Source: Shewanella electrica
Lineage (GTDB): Bacteria; Pseudomonadota; Gammaproteobacteria; Enterobacterales; Shewanellaceae
Direction: 5' to 3'
DNA length: 64,000 nucleotides
Assembly: GCF_022321485.1 (NCBI RefSeq)
Contig: NZ_JAKOGG010000004.1
Location: forward strand, 388,271-452,270
A model generated the notes under the pieces. It had not been told where the DNA came from. It searched no databases and was given only the letters and a program-made list of their open reading frames with translations. A program made the translations under genes and the position numbers. Position 1 is the first letter of the stretch. Every line of letters begins with the position of its first letter. Below are positions 36,808 to 46,563 of the stretch, one piece after another.

Positions 36808-38613
36808 GTGAAAATCAGCACTTTCTCAAAACGATGCGCCACCTTTTTAACCCTCATGGTCGCTGCTACATCTGCATTTGCTGATGTTATGTACAATATC
36901 GATATTGATCAGCCCGAACATCACCTTGCCAAGGTCACGGTCAGTTTCCCACAAACCCACGAGTCGCAACTTAAGGTTAATTTACCGGTATGGCGCACTG
37001 GCAAATATGCGGTATTGCCGCTAGCCGATGGCGTGCGTAATTTTGTTGCTAAAGATGAACAAGGTCAGCCACTCACTTGGCAACGCACCGCGAGTGGTGA
37101 ATGGCAGGTGGCGCTAACCGCTCCAACCAAAGTCACCGTGTCTTACCAGCTATATGCTAATGAACTGGGGCAACGAGTGCGTCATATTGATGGCACCCAT
37201 GCCTATCTCGATGCCAGCGGTGTGATGATGTACAGTCCCAGTTTTCGCCACGAGCCAGTGCTCGTTGGGCTGAAAGTGCCTGCTGGCTGGCAGAGCTATT
37301 CTGGCATGGCTGCGGGGGCTGAGCCGCACAGTTTTACCGCGCCCAATTATGATGTGCTCATCGATTCGCCAATTGAAACTGGCATTAGCCACCATCGCCG
37401 TTTTAACGCCGATGGTAAGCAATATGATTTAGTGGTGTGGGGTGAGGGCAATTATGATCTCGAGCAGATGGTGGTTGACTTAAAAAAAGTGACCCTAGCT
37501 TCGCAGCAGATTTGGCAAGGTTATCCGTTTGAGCGCTATCTGTTTATTGTGCATGCCACCAGCGGTGCGCGCGGTGCCACCGAACATATCAATTCCACCG
37601 TGATCCAATTGCCACGGTTTAACTTCCGCGAGCGTGAAGATTACCTGCGTTTTATCAGCACGGCCGCGCATGAGTTTGTGCATACGTGGAACGTCAAAGC
37701 TTATCGGCCTGAAGGTTTGGTGCCGTACGATTTCCAACAGGAAAATATGTCGGATCTGCTGTGGATGGCAGAAGGCTCAACCAGTTATTTCCAAAACCAG
37801 TTGTTACTGCGAGCCGGTATTATGACGCCGAAGGAGTTTTTGGAAGATGTGGCTAAGCGTATTGATCGTAACCAGCACACCCCAGGGCGTGAACAGCAAT
37901 CGGTCGCCGAAACCAGCTTAAACGAGTGGGTTGCCGGTGGTGGTGATTATGCCCGTAACCACAGTGTGAATATCTATTCGGAAGGGTATCTGGTGTCGAT
38001 GGCATTGGATCATCAGTTGCTGAACGACAGCAAGCTCAAGGTTTCCTATCGTGATTTGCAGCAGTCGCTTTACCAAGATTTTCGTCTGCCCAAAGGTTAC
38101 AACGCCGCCGATGTGCGTGAGCTATTGCAACAACTGAGTGGCAAAGATTACAGCGATTGGTGGAAAACCAATGTGAATACGCCGATCAGTTATGACTTCG
38201 ACAAGTTATTGGCAAACGCCGGGTTGCGTATCGACGCGGGCGATAAACAGCAAGCGGACTTTGGCATGCAGTTGGCGAGTGATTCACTGAAGCTGTCTTG
38301 GGTCGAACGCAATGGCGCCGCATGGCAAGCGGGGATCGCCGCAGGTGATGAGCTGGTGGCTATCGATGGCGTTAAAGTGACGCCGAAAAGCTTTGCCAAA
38401 CGGGTGCAAGACTTTAAAGCGGGCGATAAGGTGGCAATTAGTTTGTTCGTGAACGATACGCTACAAACCAAACAGTTAACCGTTGCCTCTGCCGCGAAAG
38501 ACAAGCTAGCGCTAAAAGCGGTAGCGAATCCTTCACGTGCGCAAAAGGCGTTTTTCAAGGCGTGGTTAGGGCTTGAATGGCCGTTCACCAAAAACGGCGA
38601 ATTTAAAAAATAA
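36808..38613 (+). CDS. Exported M61-family glycyl aminopeptidase with PDZ domain
   Basis: The 601-aa protein begins with a signal peptide (cleavage near ATSAFA-DV). It carries the zinc-binding HEFVH in AAHEFVHTWNVKAYRPEG around residue 291 and the downstream glutamate in WMAEGST, which define peptidase family M61. A C-terminal PDZ domain at about residues 490-570 includes WQAGIAAGDELVAIDGVKV. Family members are cold-active or aminopeptidase-like enzymes preferring glycine and alanine; periplasmic location is inferred from the signal. The ATG/GTG region has AAGGATTT upstream, giving GTG 36808. It is monocistronic and divergent from the TPR gene. Confidence 0.9.
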   Translation: MKISTFSKRCATFLTLMVAATSAFADVMYNIDIDQPEHHLAKVTVSFPQTHESQLKVNLPVWRTGKYAVLPLADGVRNFVAKDEQGQPLTWQRTASGEWQVALTAPTKVTVSYQLYANELGQRVRHIDGTHAYLDASGVMMYSPSFRHEPVLVGLKVPAGWQSYSGMAAGAEPHSFTAPNYDVLIDSPIETGISHHRRFNADGKQYDLVVWGEGNYDLEQMVVDLKKVTLASQQIWQGYPFERYLFIVHATSGARGATEHINSTVIQLPRFNFREREDYLRFISTAAHEFVHTWNVKAYRPEGLVPYDFQQENMSDLLWMAEGSTSYFQNQLLLRAGIMTPKEFLEDVAKRIDRNQHTPGREQQSVAETSLNEWVAGGGDYARNHSVNIYSEGYLVSMALDHQLLNDSKLKVSYRDLQQSLYQDFRLPKGYNAADVRELLQQLSGKDYSDWWKTNVNTPISYDFDKLLANAGLRIDAGDKQQADFGMQLASDSLKLSWVERNGAAWQAGIAAGDELVAIDGVKVTPKSFAKRVQDFKAGDKVAISLFVNDTLQTKQLTVASAAKDKLALKAVANPSRAQKAFFKAWLGLEWPFTKNGEFKK

Positions 38614-38650
38614 CATGTGGTGAGTTTAGGCTTGGCTGCTGGTAGTGGGA

Positions 38651-38700
38651 ATCACCGCACGGCATTTTATCTGCCTCGACTAAATCACGCCTTTTGCAGC
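38651..38700 (-). repeat. Diverged copy C of the short intergenic repeat
   Basis: It shares ATCACC, then, after about 12 extra bases, CTGCCT and CTAAATCACGC with copy A, and CTTTTGC-GC with copy B. It is the most diverged of the three. Confidence 0.45.
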
Positions 38701-38980
38701 GGCAAAAGCGGTCGCCAAGGTTAACGCCGCTAAGCGATGGAGCGGTATTCGCGCTCCATCGTTGTCACTCTCATTGGTGTGTTTTCATAAAACCCGCCTC
38801 AGTGCGAGCTGAGGTATCTATTCCTAATTCGGCCCTTTTGCCGATAGCTAGCTCGCATTTGTCAGCGCCCGCCGCGCGTTTGCTCATCTGCAGTACGGCA
38901 AATAGTCGTCTCAATCACGGTTGTTATTTCTAGTTGTTATATAAAGTTCCAAAAACGAACATTTCAGGCATATAAGCGTC

Positions 38981-38989
38981 TGCTATTAT
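38981..38989 (+). promoter_or_regulatory. Extended -10 for the cys operon
   Basis: TGCTATTAT is an extended -10 about 90 bp upstream of cysD and is followed by CCGC. Sulfur-assimilation promoters usually need CysB and have poor -35 boxes, which would fit; no CysB site can be assigned by eye. Confidence 0.4.
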
Positions 38990-39078
38990 CCGCTCAATCA
39001 AGGTTACTTTACCTGCTTATCAAGCTTAACTAGGCCAGCTTAGCTATGTTGATAGAAGGAAACCGAATAGCGAGATGA

Positions 39079-39993
39079 ATGATGATTACGCCTGAAAAAA
39101 TGACCCACCTGAAAGCACTGGAAGCCGAATCGATTTACATCATGCGTGAAGTCGCGGCGGAGTTTGATAATCCAGTGATGTTGTACTCCATCGGTAAAGA
39201 CTCCTCGGTGCTACTGCACTTAGCGCGTAAAGCTTTTTACCCCGGTAAAATTCCTTTTCCATTACTGCACGTTGATACCACGTGGAAGTTTCACGAGATG
39301 ATTGAGTTTCGTGACCGCATGGCGGAGAAGTACGGTTTCAAGCTGTTAGTACATATCAATGAAGAAGGTCGCCGTCTCGGCATTAATCCTTTTGAGCACG
39401 GCAGTGCCAAGCATACCGACATCATGAAAACCCAATCGCTGAAACAAGCGTTAGACAAATACGGTTTTGATGCGGCATTCGGTGGCGCGCGTCGCGATGA
39501 AGAAAAGTCTCGCGCTAAAGAGCGTGTCTACTCCTTCCGCGATAGCAAACATCGTTGGGACCCGAAGAACCAACGTCCAGAGCTGTGGAATATCTACAAC
39601 AGCAAAGTGAATAAAGGCGAAAGCATTCGTGTGTTCCCACTTTCTAACTGGACCGAACTCGACATCTGGCAGTACATCTACCTCGAAAGCATCGAAATTC
39701 CATCGTTGTACCTCGCTAAGCCGCGGCCAGTAGTTGAACGCGATGGTGCACTGATCATGGTTGATGATGAGCGTATGCCACTGCGTGACGGTGAAACGCC
39801 GGAAATGAAGACGGTACGCTTTAGAACGTTAGGCTGCTACCCATTGACTGGCGCGGTGGAATCGGTGGCGCAAACACTGCCTGAAGTCATTCAAGAGATG
39901 CTGCTGTCGACCACCTCAGAACGTCAAGGCCGAGTGATTGACCACGACTCCTCAGGCTCGATGGAGAAGAAGAAAATGGAAGGGTATTTCTAA
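39079..39993 (+). CDS. cysD: Sulfate adenylyltransferase subunit 2
   Basis: CysD with CysN forms ATP sulfurylase, which activates sulfate to APS. The 304-aa protein has [20 protein letters not shown], the PP-loop [18 protein letters not shown] near residue 37, [31 protein letters not shown] and [16 protein letters not shown]. All catalytic features of the family are present. ATG 39079 or 39082 could be used. In most gammaproteobacteria cysN follows at once; here it is separated by 481 bp that carry a four-helix-bundle gene and repeats. Confidence 0.96.
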   Translation: MMITPEKMTHLKALEAESIYIMREVAAEFDNPVMLYSIGKDSSVLLHLARKAFYPGKIPFPLLHVDTTWKFHEMIEFRDRMAEKYGFKLLVHINEEGRRLGINPFEHGSAKHTDIMKTQSLKQALDKYGFDAAFGGARRDEEKSRAKERVYSFRDSKHRWDPKNQRPELWNIYNSKVNKGESIRVFPLSNWTELDIWQYIYLESIEIPSLYLAKPRPVVERDGALIMVDDERMPLRDGETPEMKTVRFRTLGCYPLTGAVESVAQTLPEVIQEMLLSTTSERQGRVIDHDSSGSMEKKKMEGYF

Positions 39994-40000
39994 CCTCAGC

Positions 40001-40028
40001 GAGTTACGAGTCACGAGCGTCGAGTTTT
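40001..40028 (+). repeat. Four 7-bp units left of the four-helix-bundle gene
   Basis: GAGTTAC, GAGTCAC, GAGCGTC and GAGTTTT follow one another with exact 7-bp phasing, beginning 8 bp after the cysD stop. Each unit starts with GAG preceded by C, making a degenerate CGAGNNN tandem array. Confidence 0.75.
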
Positions 40029-40061
40029 TAGCGAGAGCAAAGCAGATCACATGGAGGTGGT

Positions 40062-40412
40062 ATGCAATATGAGCAGTTAGTTGTCTGGCAGCGAAGCTAT
40101 AAGTTAGCAGTCGCTGTGTATCGAGAGTTGATTTCTCTTAGGGATTTTTCTTTTAAAGATCAGATTTCTCGTTCAGCACTATCGATTCCAAGCAATATTG
40201 CCGAAGGTTTTGAGCGCTATTCGAATAAAGAGAAAGCTCGATTTGTGTCCATTGCTAAAGGCTCATGTGGTGAATTTAAAACTCAGGCCATGATTGCAAA
40301 AGATGTTGGTTACATAGCGACGGAAGTTAGTGACCATTGGCAGTCTGAGGCTGAGCAAATATCCCGAATGTTAGGGGCGCTAATCAAAACCTTGCAGGTT
40401 AGTGCTGAGTAA
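40062..40412 (+). CDS. Four-helix-bundle protein, 23S rRNA intervening-sequence type
   Basis: The 116-aa sequence [20 protein letters not shown], then [42 protein letters not shown] and a last helix matches the TIGR02436/IVS family. These proteins are encoded inside 23S rRNA intervening sequences in some bacteria and as stray genes in many others; the same fold occurs in Avd of diversity-generating retroelements. No biochemical function is settled. GGAGGTGG just upstream supports ATG 40062. It lies between cysD and cysN, which normally abut, and is framed by 7-bp-phased CGAG-type units on the left and CTCG-type units on the right. That placement suggests insertion as a unit. It reads in operon direction and probably does not block cysN. 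Confidence 0.88.
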   Translation: MQYEQLVVWQRSYKLAVAVYRELISLRDFSFKDQISRSALSIPSNIAEGFERYSNKEKARFVSIAKGSCGEFKTQAMIAKDVGYIATEVSDHWQSEAEQISRMLGALIKTLQVSAE

Positions 40413-40431
40413 TAGGTTTAGTGAAAAGGCG

Positions 40432-40459
40432 CTCGAGTCACGCAACTCGCTACTCGAGG
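40432..40459 (+). repeat. 7-bp units right of the four-helix-bundle gene, inverted
   Basis: CTCGAGT, CACGCAA, CTCGCTA and CTCGAGG run in 7-bp steps (the second is degenerate). They are the reverse complement type of the CGAG units at 40001-40028, so the gene is bounded by inverted arrays. Confidence 0.65.
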
Positions 40460-40474
40460 CCAGTGGAGAGGTTT

Positions 40475-41884
40475 ATGTCTACCAGTTCTGATTTGCTTGC
40501 GACAGATATTGAAGGTTATTTAAAAGTTCACGAAAACAAAGATATGCTGCGTTTTTTAACCTGCGGTAGCGTGGACGATGGTAAGTCGACATTGATTGGT
40601 CGTCTGCTGTATGACAGCAAGATGATTTTTGAAGATCAAATGGCGGCGATTGAGAAAGATTCTAAGCGGTTTAACACCACGAACGAGGCGTTTGACTTAG
40701 CGCTGTTGGTGGATGGCTTGCAGTCTGAGCGCGAGCAGGGCATCACTATCGATGTGGCGTATCGTTATTTTGCGACCGATCAACGTAAGTTCATCATCGC
40801 CGACACGCCGGGGCATGAGCAGTACACCCGCAACATGGCAACTGGCGCATCCACCTGTGATTTGGCGATTATTTTGATCGATGCGCGCCACGGTGTGCAG
40901 GTGCAAACCCGCCGTCACTCATACATCTGTTCACAACTTGGCATTAAGCACGTAATCATCGCCATCAACAAGATGGATATTGTGGATTACGACCAAGCGG
41001 TATATCAAAAAATTAAGAAAGATTACCGTGAGTTTGCTGAGCAGTTGAAGTTTACCGATATTCGCTTTGTGCCAATCTCAGCCCTGAAGGGCGATAACGT
41101 GGTAAACGAAAGTGCCAACATGCCTTGGTACCCAGGTTCGCCCCTGCTAAAACTGCTCAATACAGTGACTATTAAGAAACAGCGCCAAGCGGCGTTCCGC
41201 TTCCCTGTGCAATATGTTAACCGGCCAAATCTCGATTTTCGCGGTTTCTGCGGTACTGTTGCGTCGGGAGATATTCGTGTTGGCGATACCATTGAGGCGC
41301 TGCCTTCTGGTAAACAAAGCCGCGTGAAATCGATTGTGACGTTCGATGGTGATTTGGATAAAGCCTTCGACGGCATGGCGGTGACCATCACACTGGAAGA
41401 TGAAATTGATATCAGCCGCGGTGATATGTTGGTGCGCCCGCATGAAGAGTGTTTGGTGAGTGATCGTTTCGATGCCGATGTGGTATGGATGGCGGATGAG
41501 CCGTTGCATCTGGATCGTGAGTATCTGATCAAAGCCGGGAGCAACGCGACCTCGGGTTATGTACAACAGGTTAACTACAAAGTTGATGTGAATACGCTGG
41601 AACGTGAAGACGCTAGCCAATTGGCGTTGAATGAGATGGGCGAGTGTCGTTTCCTACTCAATGAGAAAATTGAGTTTGATCCCTATGACCAGAACCGTAC
41701 CACAGGCTCATTTATCGTCATTGACCGTTTAACCAATGCCACGGTTGGTGCGGGAATGATTAGCCGTTCCGTCATTAAAGACCGTCAAGAAAAAGCCAAG
41801 TATTCTGCTTTTGAGCTAGAGCTTAACGCATTGATCCGCAAGCAGTACCCGCATTGGGGCGCTCGCGATATCAGTCAAGATTAG
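40475..41884 (+). CDS. cysN: Sulfate adenylyltransferase subunit 1 (GTPase)
   Basis: CysN is the GTPase subunit that drives ATP sulfurylase. The 469-aa protein has the G1 loop [17 protein letters not shown]3 [12 protein letters not shown] and G4 [11 protein letters not shown], then two translation-factor-like beta-barrel domains ending with the [19 protein letters not shown] segment. ATG 40475 has GGAGAGG upstream and gives the normal N-terminus MSTSSDLLA; the open frame extends back through the right-hand repeat array but that part is not coding. It is intact, so the insertion upstream did not damage it. The stop lies 18 bp before the permease gene. Confidence 0.95.
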   Translation: MSTSSDLLATDIEGYLKVHENKDMLRFLTCGSVDDGKSTLIGRLLYDSKMIFEDQMAAIEKDSKRFNTTNEAFDLALLVDGLQSEREQGITIDVAYRYFATDQRKFIIADTPGHEQYTRNMATGASTCDLAIILIDARHGVQVQTRRHSYICSQLGIKHVIIAINKMDIVDYDQAVYQKIKKDYREFAEQLKFTDIRFVPISALKGDNVVNESANMPWYPGSPLLKLLNTVTIKKQRQAAFRFPVQYVNRPNLDFRGFCGTVASGDIRVGDTIEALPSGKQSRVKSIVTFDGDLDKAFDGMAVTITLEDEIDISRGDMLVRPHEECLVSDRFDADVVWMADEPLHLDREYLIKAGSNATSGYVQQVNYKVDVNTLEREDASQLALNEMGECRFLLNEKIEFDPYDQNRTTGSFIVIDRLTNATVGAGMISRSVIKDRQEKAKYSAFELELNALIRKQYPHWGARDISQD

Positions 41885-41901
41885 TCTGTAGGTTTTCGGT
41901 C

Positions 41902-43629
41902 ATGTCATGGCATGGATACCTAACCTTAGCCTTGTTCGCTGGCACAATCGTGGGGTTGATTCGGTTTCAATCCCGTCCTGCGGCCGTGTTTGGCTGTTTG
42001 ATGCTGGCGCTGGTCGCCAGCGAATTGGTCAATCGCGAACAGGTATTGGAGAGTTTTTCTAACTCAGGATTGGTCACGCTGATCTTGTTGATGATGTGTT
42101 CATTAGTATTGGAGAAAACTCGCTTACTGCGGATGTTGGCGACGGGGGTGATTGTCAAAAGCTACCGCCATTCTTGGTTGCGTTTGTTCGGCGTGACGAC
42201 GGTGTGTTCGGCATTTTTGAACAATACCGCGATTGTGGCAACGTTAATGGCGCCGGTGCGCAACAATCCTTATCATGCTGCTAGCCGATTGTTGTTGCCG
42301 TTATCTTATGCGGCCATTCTTGGCGGCACGGTTACCTTAATTGGTACTTCAACCAATCTTATCGTCAATAGTTTCTATATCAGTGAGACCGGCGAGTCAT
42401 TGGCGTTTTTCTCATTTTTTGCAGTGGGCATCCTGTTAGTGCTGGGCTGTGGTTTGGTGGTGGCATGGAGTAGCCGTGGTTTGCCTGATACGCCAAGACA
42501 TGACCCTAGCTACAAAGGCTACTTTATTGAGGCCAAGTTACAGGCAGATTCACCGTTAGTGGGTAAGAGCGTTGAGCAAAATGGCTTACGTCATTTAGAG
42601 TCGCTGTTCCTTGTCGAAGTTGTACGGCAGGGGCGGTTGATCTCGCCAGTTTCGCCGCAAGAGTTATTGCACGAAGGCGACCGCTTAGTGTTCGCTGGTG
42701 ATATCCAAAAGGTGATGCAGTTGCACACGTTCCCCGGTTTGACTTTATTTGCTGACAAAGACGGGTTAATGCAGCGTGATCTGACCGAAGTGGTCGTACG
42801 ACAAGAGAGTGTATTAGTTGGGCGCACCCTCAAATCGACAGGGTTTCGTTCGCTGTTTGATGCTGCAGTAGTGGCGATTCGCCGCGATGGACAAAACATC
42901 TCCGGTAAGTTGGGGGAGGTGGTGATTCTTGCTGGTGACTTTTTGGTACTGGCGGTGGGGGAAGACTATCGTCACCGCCATAACATTGGTAAAAACTTTA
43001 TTAGCGTCAGTGGGGTTGAACCTGATCTGCACCTTAGTGGCGTACGCGAATGGTTGGCGGTTGGTGGTTTTGGGGTGGCTGTGTTGGCATCCGCGCTGGG
43101 CGTGGTTGATTTATTGCAAGCGCTGCTCCTACTGCTTGGCGTATTTATCTTCTCTGGCTGCGTTACGGTTAATGAATTATTGCGGCGCTTTCCGGTGGAT
43201 ATCTGGCTGATTGTTTCCGTCGCGATTTTGCTCTCCTTTGCCATGGTTAGTTCCGGCGTGGCTGAGTGGTTTTCTGAGTTGGTGAAGTTGCATGCCTCTG
43301 GGCTGCAACCGTTTTATCTGTTGCTGTTAACTTACGTGGTCACTTGGGTGCTCACCGAATTAGTCACCAATAACGCGGCAGCCGCGTTGATGTTTCCGTT
43401 AAGTATCGGCTTGGCCCATGGCCTTGGGGTCAACATTCTACCGTTTGTCATGGTGGTCGCGTATGGCGCGAGTGGTAGTTTTATCAGTCCATTTGGTTAC
43501 CAAACGAACTTGATGGTCTATAACGCGGGTAAGTACACACTCACGCACTTTTTACGCGCAGGCCTGCCGGTAGCCTTGGTGTATGGCGCCATCGTGGTGG
43601 CCGCAGTGCCGGTGTTTTTTCCTTTTTAA
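41902..43629 (+). CDS. SLC13-type permease with two TrkA-C domains
   Basis: A 575-aa inner-membrane protein with N- and C-terminal blocks of membrane helices separated by two RCK/TrkA-C regulatory domains (about residues 200-360, for example DSPLVGKSVEQNGLRH and RQESVLVGRTLKSTGFRS). FLNNTAIVATLMAPV and LIGTSTNLIVNSF, plus ELVTNNAAAALMFP and GSFISPFGYQTNLMVYN, are paired signature motifs of the divalent anion:sodium symporters. Position between cysN and cysC makes sulfate the likely substrate; this is inference. ATG 41902 is the likely start although the ribosome-binding site is weak. A longer frame from 41854 overlaps cysN. Confidence 0.85.
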   Translation: MSWHGYLTLALFAGTIVGLIRFQSRPAAVFGCLMLALVASELVNREQVLESFSNSGLVTLILLMMCSLVLEKTRLLRMLATGVIVKSYRHSWLRLFGVTTVCSAFLNNTAIVATLMAPVRNNPYHAASRLLLPLSYAAILGGTVTLIGTSTNLIVNSFYISETGESLAFFSFFAVGILLVLGCGLVVAWSSRGLPDTPRHDPSYKGYFIEAKLQADSPLVGKSVEQNGLRHLESLFLVEVVRQGRLISPVSPQELLHEGDRLVFAGDIQKVMQLHTFPGLTLFADKDGLMQRDLTEVVVRQESVLVGRTLKSTGFRSLFDAAVVAIRRDGQNISGKLGEVVILAGDFLVLAVGEDYRHRHNIGKNFISVSGVEPDLHLSGVREWLAVGGFGVAVLASALGVVDLLQALLLLLGVFIFSGCVTVNELLRRFPVDIWLIVSVAILLSFAMVSSGVAEWFSELVKLHASGLQPFYLLLLTYVVTWVLTELVTNNAAAALMFPLSIGLAHGLGVNILPFVMVVAYGASGSFISPFGYQTNLMVYNAGKYTLTHFLRAGLPVALVYGAIVVAAVPVFFPF

Positions 43630-43653
43630 TACGTTTGAGCGAGCAATGCAGAA

Positions 43654-44262
43654 ATGAGTAGTGAGAAATCAACCAATGTGGTGTGGCATCAACATCAAAT
43701 AGCTAAAGCCGATCGTGTTAAACAAAAGGGGATTCAACGCCCCGCCGTATTGTGGTTCACCGGTTTGAGTGGTTCTGGCAAATCAACCATCGCCAATGCC
43801 GTTGAGCAATTATTGTTTGCCAAGGGCTATCACAGTTACTTGCTGGATGGTGACAATGTCAGACACGGCCTGAATAAAGATCTCAATTTTAGCGATGCAG
43901 ATAGAGTGGAAAATATTCGTCGCATTGGCGAAGTGAGCAAATTGTTTGTCGATGCCGGATTATTGGTGCTGACGGCATTTATCTCGCCATTTCGGCAAGA
44001 CCGCCAATCAGTGCGGAAGTTACACCAAGACCATGAATTTATTGAAGTGTTTATCGATACGCCGCTGGCAGTTTGTGAGCAACGTGATCCCAAAGGCTTG
44101 TATGCAAAAGCGCGTGCGGGCGAGATTAAACACTTTACCGGCATTGATTCCGCCTATGAGGCACCGAGTGCAGCAGAGATCCGTGTCGATACCGCTAACT
44201 CGTCAGTGACCGAATGCGCCGAGCAGATAGTGGCCTATCTTGCCACAAACGGTTATCTATAA
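43654..44262 (+). CDS. cysC: Adenylylsulfate kinase
   Basis: CysC phosphorylates APS to PAPS. The 202-aa protein has the P-loop [15 protein letters not shown] near residue 36, [41 protein letters not shown] and [34 protein letters not shown], all standard. It follows the permease by 24 bp and is followed 14 bp later by a DHH phosphoesterase, so the unit is cysD-(4HB)-cysN-permease-cysC-DHH. Confidence 0.97.
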   Translation: MSSEKSTNVVWHQHQIAKADRVKQKGIQRPAVLWFTGLSGSGKSTIANAVEQLLFAKGYHSYLLDGDNVRHGLNKDLNFSDADRVENIRRIGEVSKLFVDAGLLVLTAFISPFRQDRQSVRKLHQDHEFIEVFIDTPLAVCEQRDPKGLYAKARAGEIKHFTGIDSAYEAPSAAEIRVDTANSSVTECAEQIVAYLATNGYL

Positions 44263-44276
44263 CCGCCGGAGGGCTT

Positions 44277-45233
44277 GTGCAATACGACATTTTTAACGGT
44301 GATGCCGATGGCATTATTTCGCTTATCCAAATGCGGCTAGCTGAACCCAAAACCGCGCAGCTAGTTACCGGTGTTAAGCGCGATATTGAGTTAGTTAAGC
44401 AAGTTCAGGCGATGGCGAATGATGAGCTGCTAGTCCTTGATATCTCATTAGAAAAAAATCTTGCAGCGGTAAATGTGGCACTCGCTAACGGCGCAGTGAT
44501 TACTTACATTGATCACCATCGAGCCGGAGAATTGCCAGTATCAACGCGCTTTACCGCCCATATTGATACCGCGGCAGAGACTTGTACCGCTTTGATAGTT
44601 GATAAGCTACTGGATGGTAAACATCGCGATTGGGCGATTGCTGCAGCATACGGTGACAACATGGTCGCGGTGGCTGACGCATTGGCCGATGAACGTGGTT
44701 TACCACTCGATGACAAACGCTTCTTGCGTGAACTTGGCACCTTGATCAACTACAACGGTTACGGCGTTACCATCGATGACTTACACTTTGCGCCAGCAGA
44801 ACTCTTTCAAATGCTCGTGCAATATGCTTCGCCATTTGTCTTGCGCGATGACCGAACTTCACCTTTTTATCAACTGCAAGGTGCCTATGCTGCAGACATG
44901 GTCAATGTCGCGGCGCAGTCCCCCTATTATGATGATGACACGTTACTGTTATACCTGTTGCCAAATGAGGCTTGGGCAAAGCGTGTCAGCGGTGTACTCG
45001 GCAATGTGTTAGCCAATCAACATCCACAGCGAGCCATTGCCGTGGTGACGCATAACACGGATAAATCTTTCACGGTGTCGTTACGCGCACCGCTGAACAA
45101 CCGCCAAGGGGCGGGGGATATTTGCAGCCAATTTGCCACAGGTGGCGGGCGTGCTGCTGCTGCTGGCATCAATGCCTTGTCAGTAAGTGATCTACCTCAA
45201 TTGATTGACACAATAAAAGCTTATTATCAGTAG
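44277..45233 (+). CDS. DHH-family phosphoesterase
   Basis: The 318-aa protein has FNGDADGIISL near the N-terminus (metal-binding Asp motif), LVLDIS, YIDHHRAGE (the DHH motif), CTALIVDKLL, GDNMVAVAD and a C-terminal DHHA1-like GGGRAAAAGIN. These are the metal and phosphate sites of the DHH superfamily, which includes NrnA-type nucleases and pAp phosphatases, RecJ and pyrophosphatases. GTG 44277 has GGAGG at 44267-44271. Being the last gene of a sulfate-assimilation operon, removal of 3',5'-pAp produced during PAPS reduction is an attractive role, but this is inference from context and no pAp-specific residue can be pointed to. Confidence 0.8.
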   Translation: MQYDIFNGDADGIISLIQMRLAEPKTAQLVTGVKRDIELVKQVQAMANDELLVLDISLEKNLAAVNVALANGAVITYIDHHRAGELPVSTRFTAHIDTAAETCTALIVDKLLDGKHRDWAIAAAYGDNMVAVADALADERGLPLDDKRFLRELGTLINYNGYGVTIDDLHFAPAELFQMLVQYASPFVLRDDRTSPFYQLQGAYAADMVNVAAQSPYYDDDTLLLYLLPNEAWAKRVSGVLGNVLANQHPQRAIAVVTHNTDKSFTVSLRAPLNNRQGAGDICSQFATGGGRAAAAGINALSVSDLPQLIDTIKAYYQ

Positions 45234-45295
45234 CAACTTTGTGGTTAGAATAGCTTTTATTAAATTGGCTATAGTTAGGTGGACTAGGGACTCTC

Positions 45296-46459
45296 ATGAA
45301 AATAGTTGTGGCAGGGACGGGCTATGTTGGCCTTTCTAATGCGGTGTTGCTGGCACAACATCACCGCGTGATCGCGGTCGATGTGTTGCAAGATAAGGTT
45401 GACTTAGTTAACCAGCGCAAATCGCCGATTGTTGACGAAATGATTGAAGAATATCTGGCAACGAAAGATCTCAACCTTGAAGCAACCACCGATGTCAGTG
45501 TTTATCGTGATGCTGATTTTGTGATTGTGGCGACACCTACTGATTACGATCCGCGTACGAATTACTTTAATACCAGCACTGTTGAGGCGGTGGTGGCCAA
45601 GGTGTTAGAGCTAAACCCGACCGCTTGTATCGTGATTAAGTCGACAGTACCTGTAGGGTATACTGCACAGTTACGTCAACAGACAGGCTCTGACAATATC
45701 ATTTTCTCTCCTGAGTTTTTGCGCGAAGGTAACGCCTTGTATGACAACCTTTACCCTTCACGGATTATTGTCGGTGAGCGCTCTGCACGGGCCGAACAAT
45801 TTGCGCGTTTACTTGCTGAAGGCGCGTTAAAAGAAAATATCCCGGTGCTGTTTACCGAAAGTACCGAGGCGGAAGCGATCAAGCTGTTTGCTAATACCTA
45901 CTTAGCCATGCGTGTGGCGTATTTTAATGAACTAGACAGCTACGCAGAAATGAATGGTTTGGACACTCGGCAAATTATCGACGGTGTATCTTTGGACCCG
46001 CGGATTGGTAGCCATTACAACAACCCATCATTTGGCTACGGCGGTTACTGTTTACCAAAAGACACCAAGCAGTTGCTGGCTAACTACGATCAAGTGCCGA
46101 ACAATCTGATTGCGGCAATTGTGGATGCGAACCGCACACGTAAAGACTTTATTGCTGATTCGATTATCGCTAAAAAACCGAAAACGGTGGGTGTGTATCG
46201 CTTGATCATGAAGAGCGGCTCTGACAATTTCCGCGCCTCGGCGATGCAAGGGGTGATGAAGCGTATCAAGGCGAAAGGCATCGAAGTGGTGGTCTATGAG
46301 CCAGTGCTCAAAGAGGATGAATTCTTCCACTCTAAAGTGATTCGTGATTTAGCATCCTTTAAGCAGCAAGCGGATGTGATTATCTCTAACCGCATGGTGC
46401 CGGAATTGGACGATGTTGCTGATAAAGTCTACACCCGCGATATCTTTGGTCACGACTAA
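45296..46459 (+). CDS. ugd: UDP-glucose 6-dehydrogenase
   Basis: Ugd oxidises UDP-glucose to UDP-glucuronate in two NAD-dependent steps. The 387-aa protein starts with [17 protein letters not shown], has [43 protein letters not shown] and the catalytic cysteine in [15 protein letters not shown]. Length and motifs match the short bacterial Ugd class. A TATAGT at 45270-45275 is a possible -10. It is followed by a terminator and then by a UDP-glucuronate 4-epimerase gene, so the two may act in sequence although they are separate transcripts. Confidence 0.95.
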   Translation: MKIVVAGTGYVGLSNAVLLAQHHRVIAVDVLQDKVDLVNQRKSPIVDEMIEEYLATKDLNLEATTDVSVYRDADFVIVATPTDYDPRTNYFNTSTVEAVVAKVLELNPTACIVIKSTVPVGYTAQLRQQTGSDNIIFSPEFLREGNALYDNLYPSRIIVGERSARAEQFARLLAEGALKENIPVLFTESTEAEAIKLFANTYLAMRVAYFNELDSYAEMNGLDTRQIIDGVSLDPRIGSHYNNPSFGYGGYCLPKDTKQLLANYDQVPNNLIAAIVDANRTRKDFIADSIIAKKPKTVGVYRLIMKSGSDNFRASAMQGVMKRIKAKGIEVVVYEPVLKEDEFFHSKVIRDLASFKQQADVIISNRMVPELDDVADKVYTRDIFGHD

Positions 46460-46518
46460 TTGCCGTTTGTGATAGCATTTGCGCCATTATTTGTGTAGAT
46501 ACTGGCAACTAAAATAAC

Positions 46519-46554
46519 AACGCTGTGTCTACTCGACATGGCGTTTTTTATTTT
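46519..46554 (+). terminator. Rho-independent terminator after ugd
   Basis: AACGCTGTGTC and GACATGGCGTT pair fully when two G-U pairs are allowed, around TACTC, and are followed by TTTTATTTT. It lies just before the epimerase gene. Confidence 0.7.
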
Positions 46555-46563
46555 GAGGCTTTG

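Larger units (their letters stand above)
38614..39078. other. Long gap upstream of cysD with small hairpins
   Basis: No open frame here looks coding. It contains the third repeat copy (38651-38700), a hairpin CGATGGAGCG (38735-38744) with CGCTCCATCG (38752-38761), another hairpin CCTCAG (38797-38802) with CTGAGG (38809-38814), and the cysD promoter region. Confidence 0.5.

Noticed and set aside
38694-38933. 79-codon frame in the cysD upstream gap
   Set aside because: It runs through two hairpins and next to a repeat, has no ribosome-binding site and reads as random composition.
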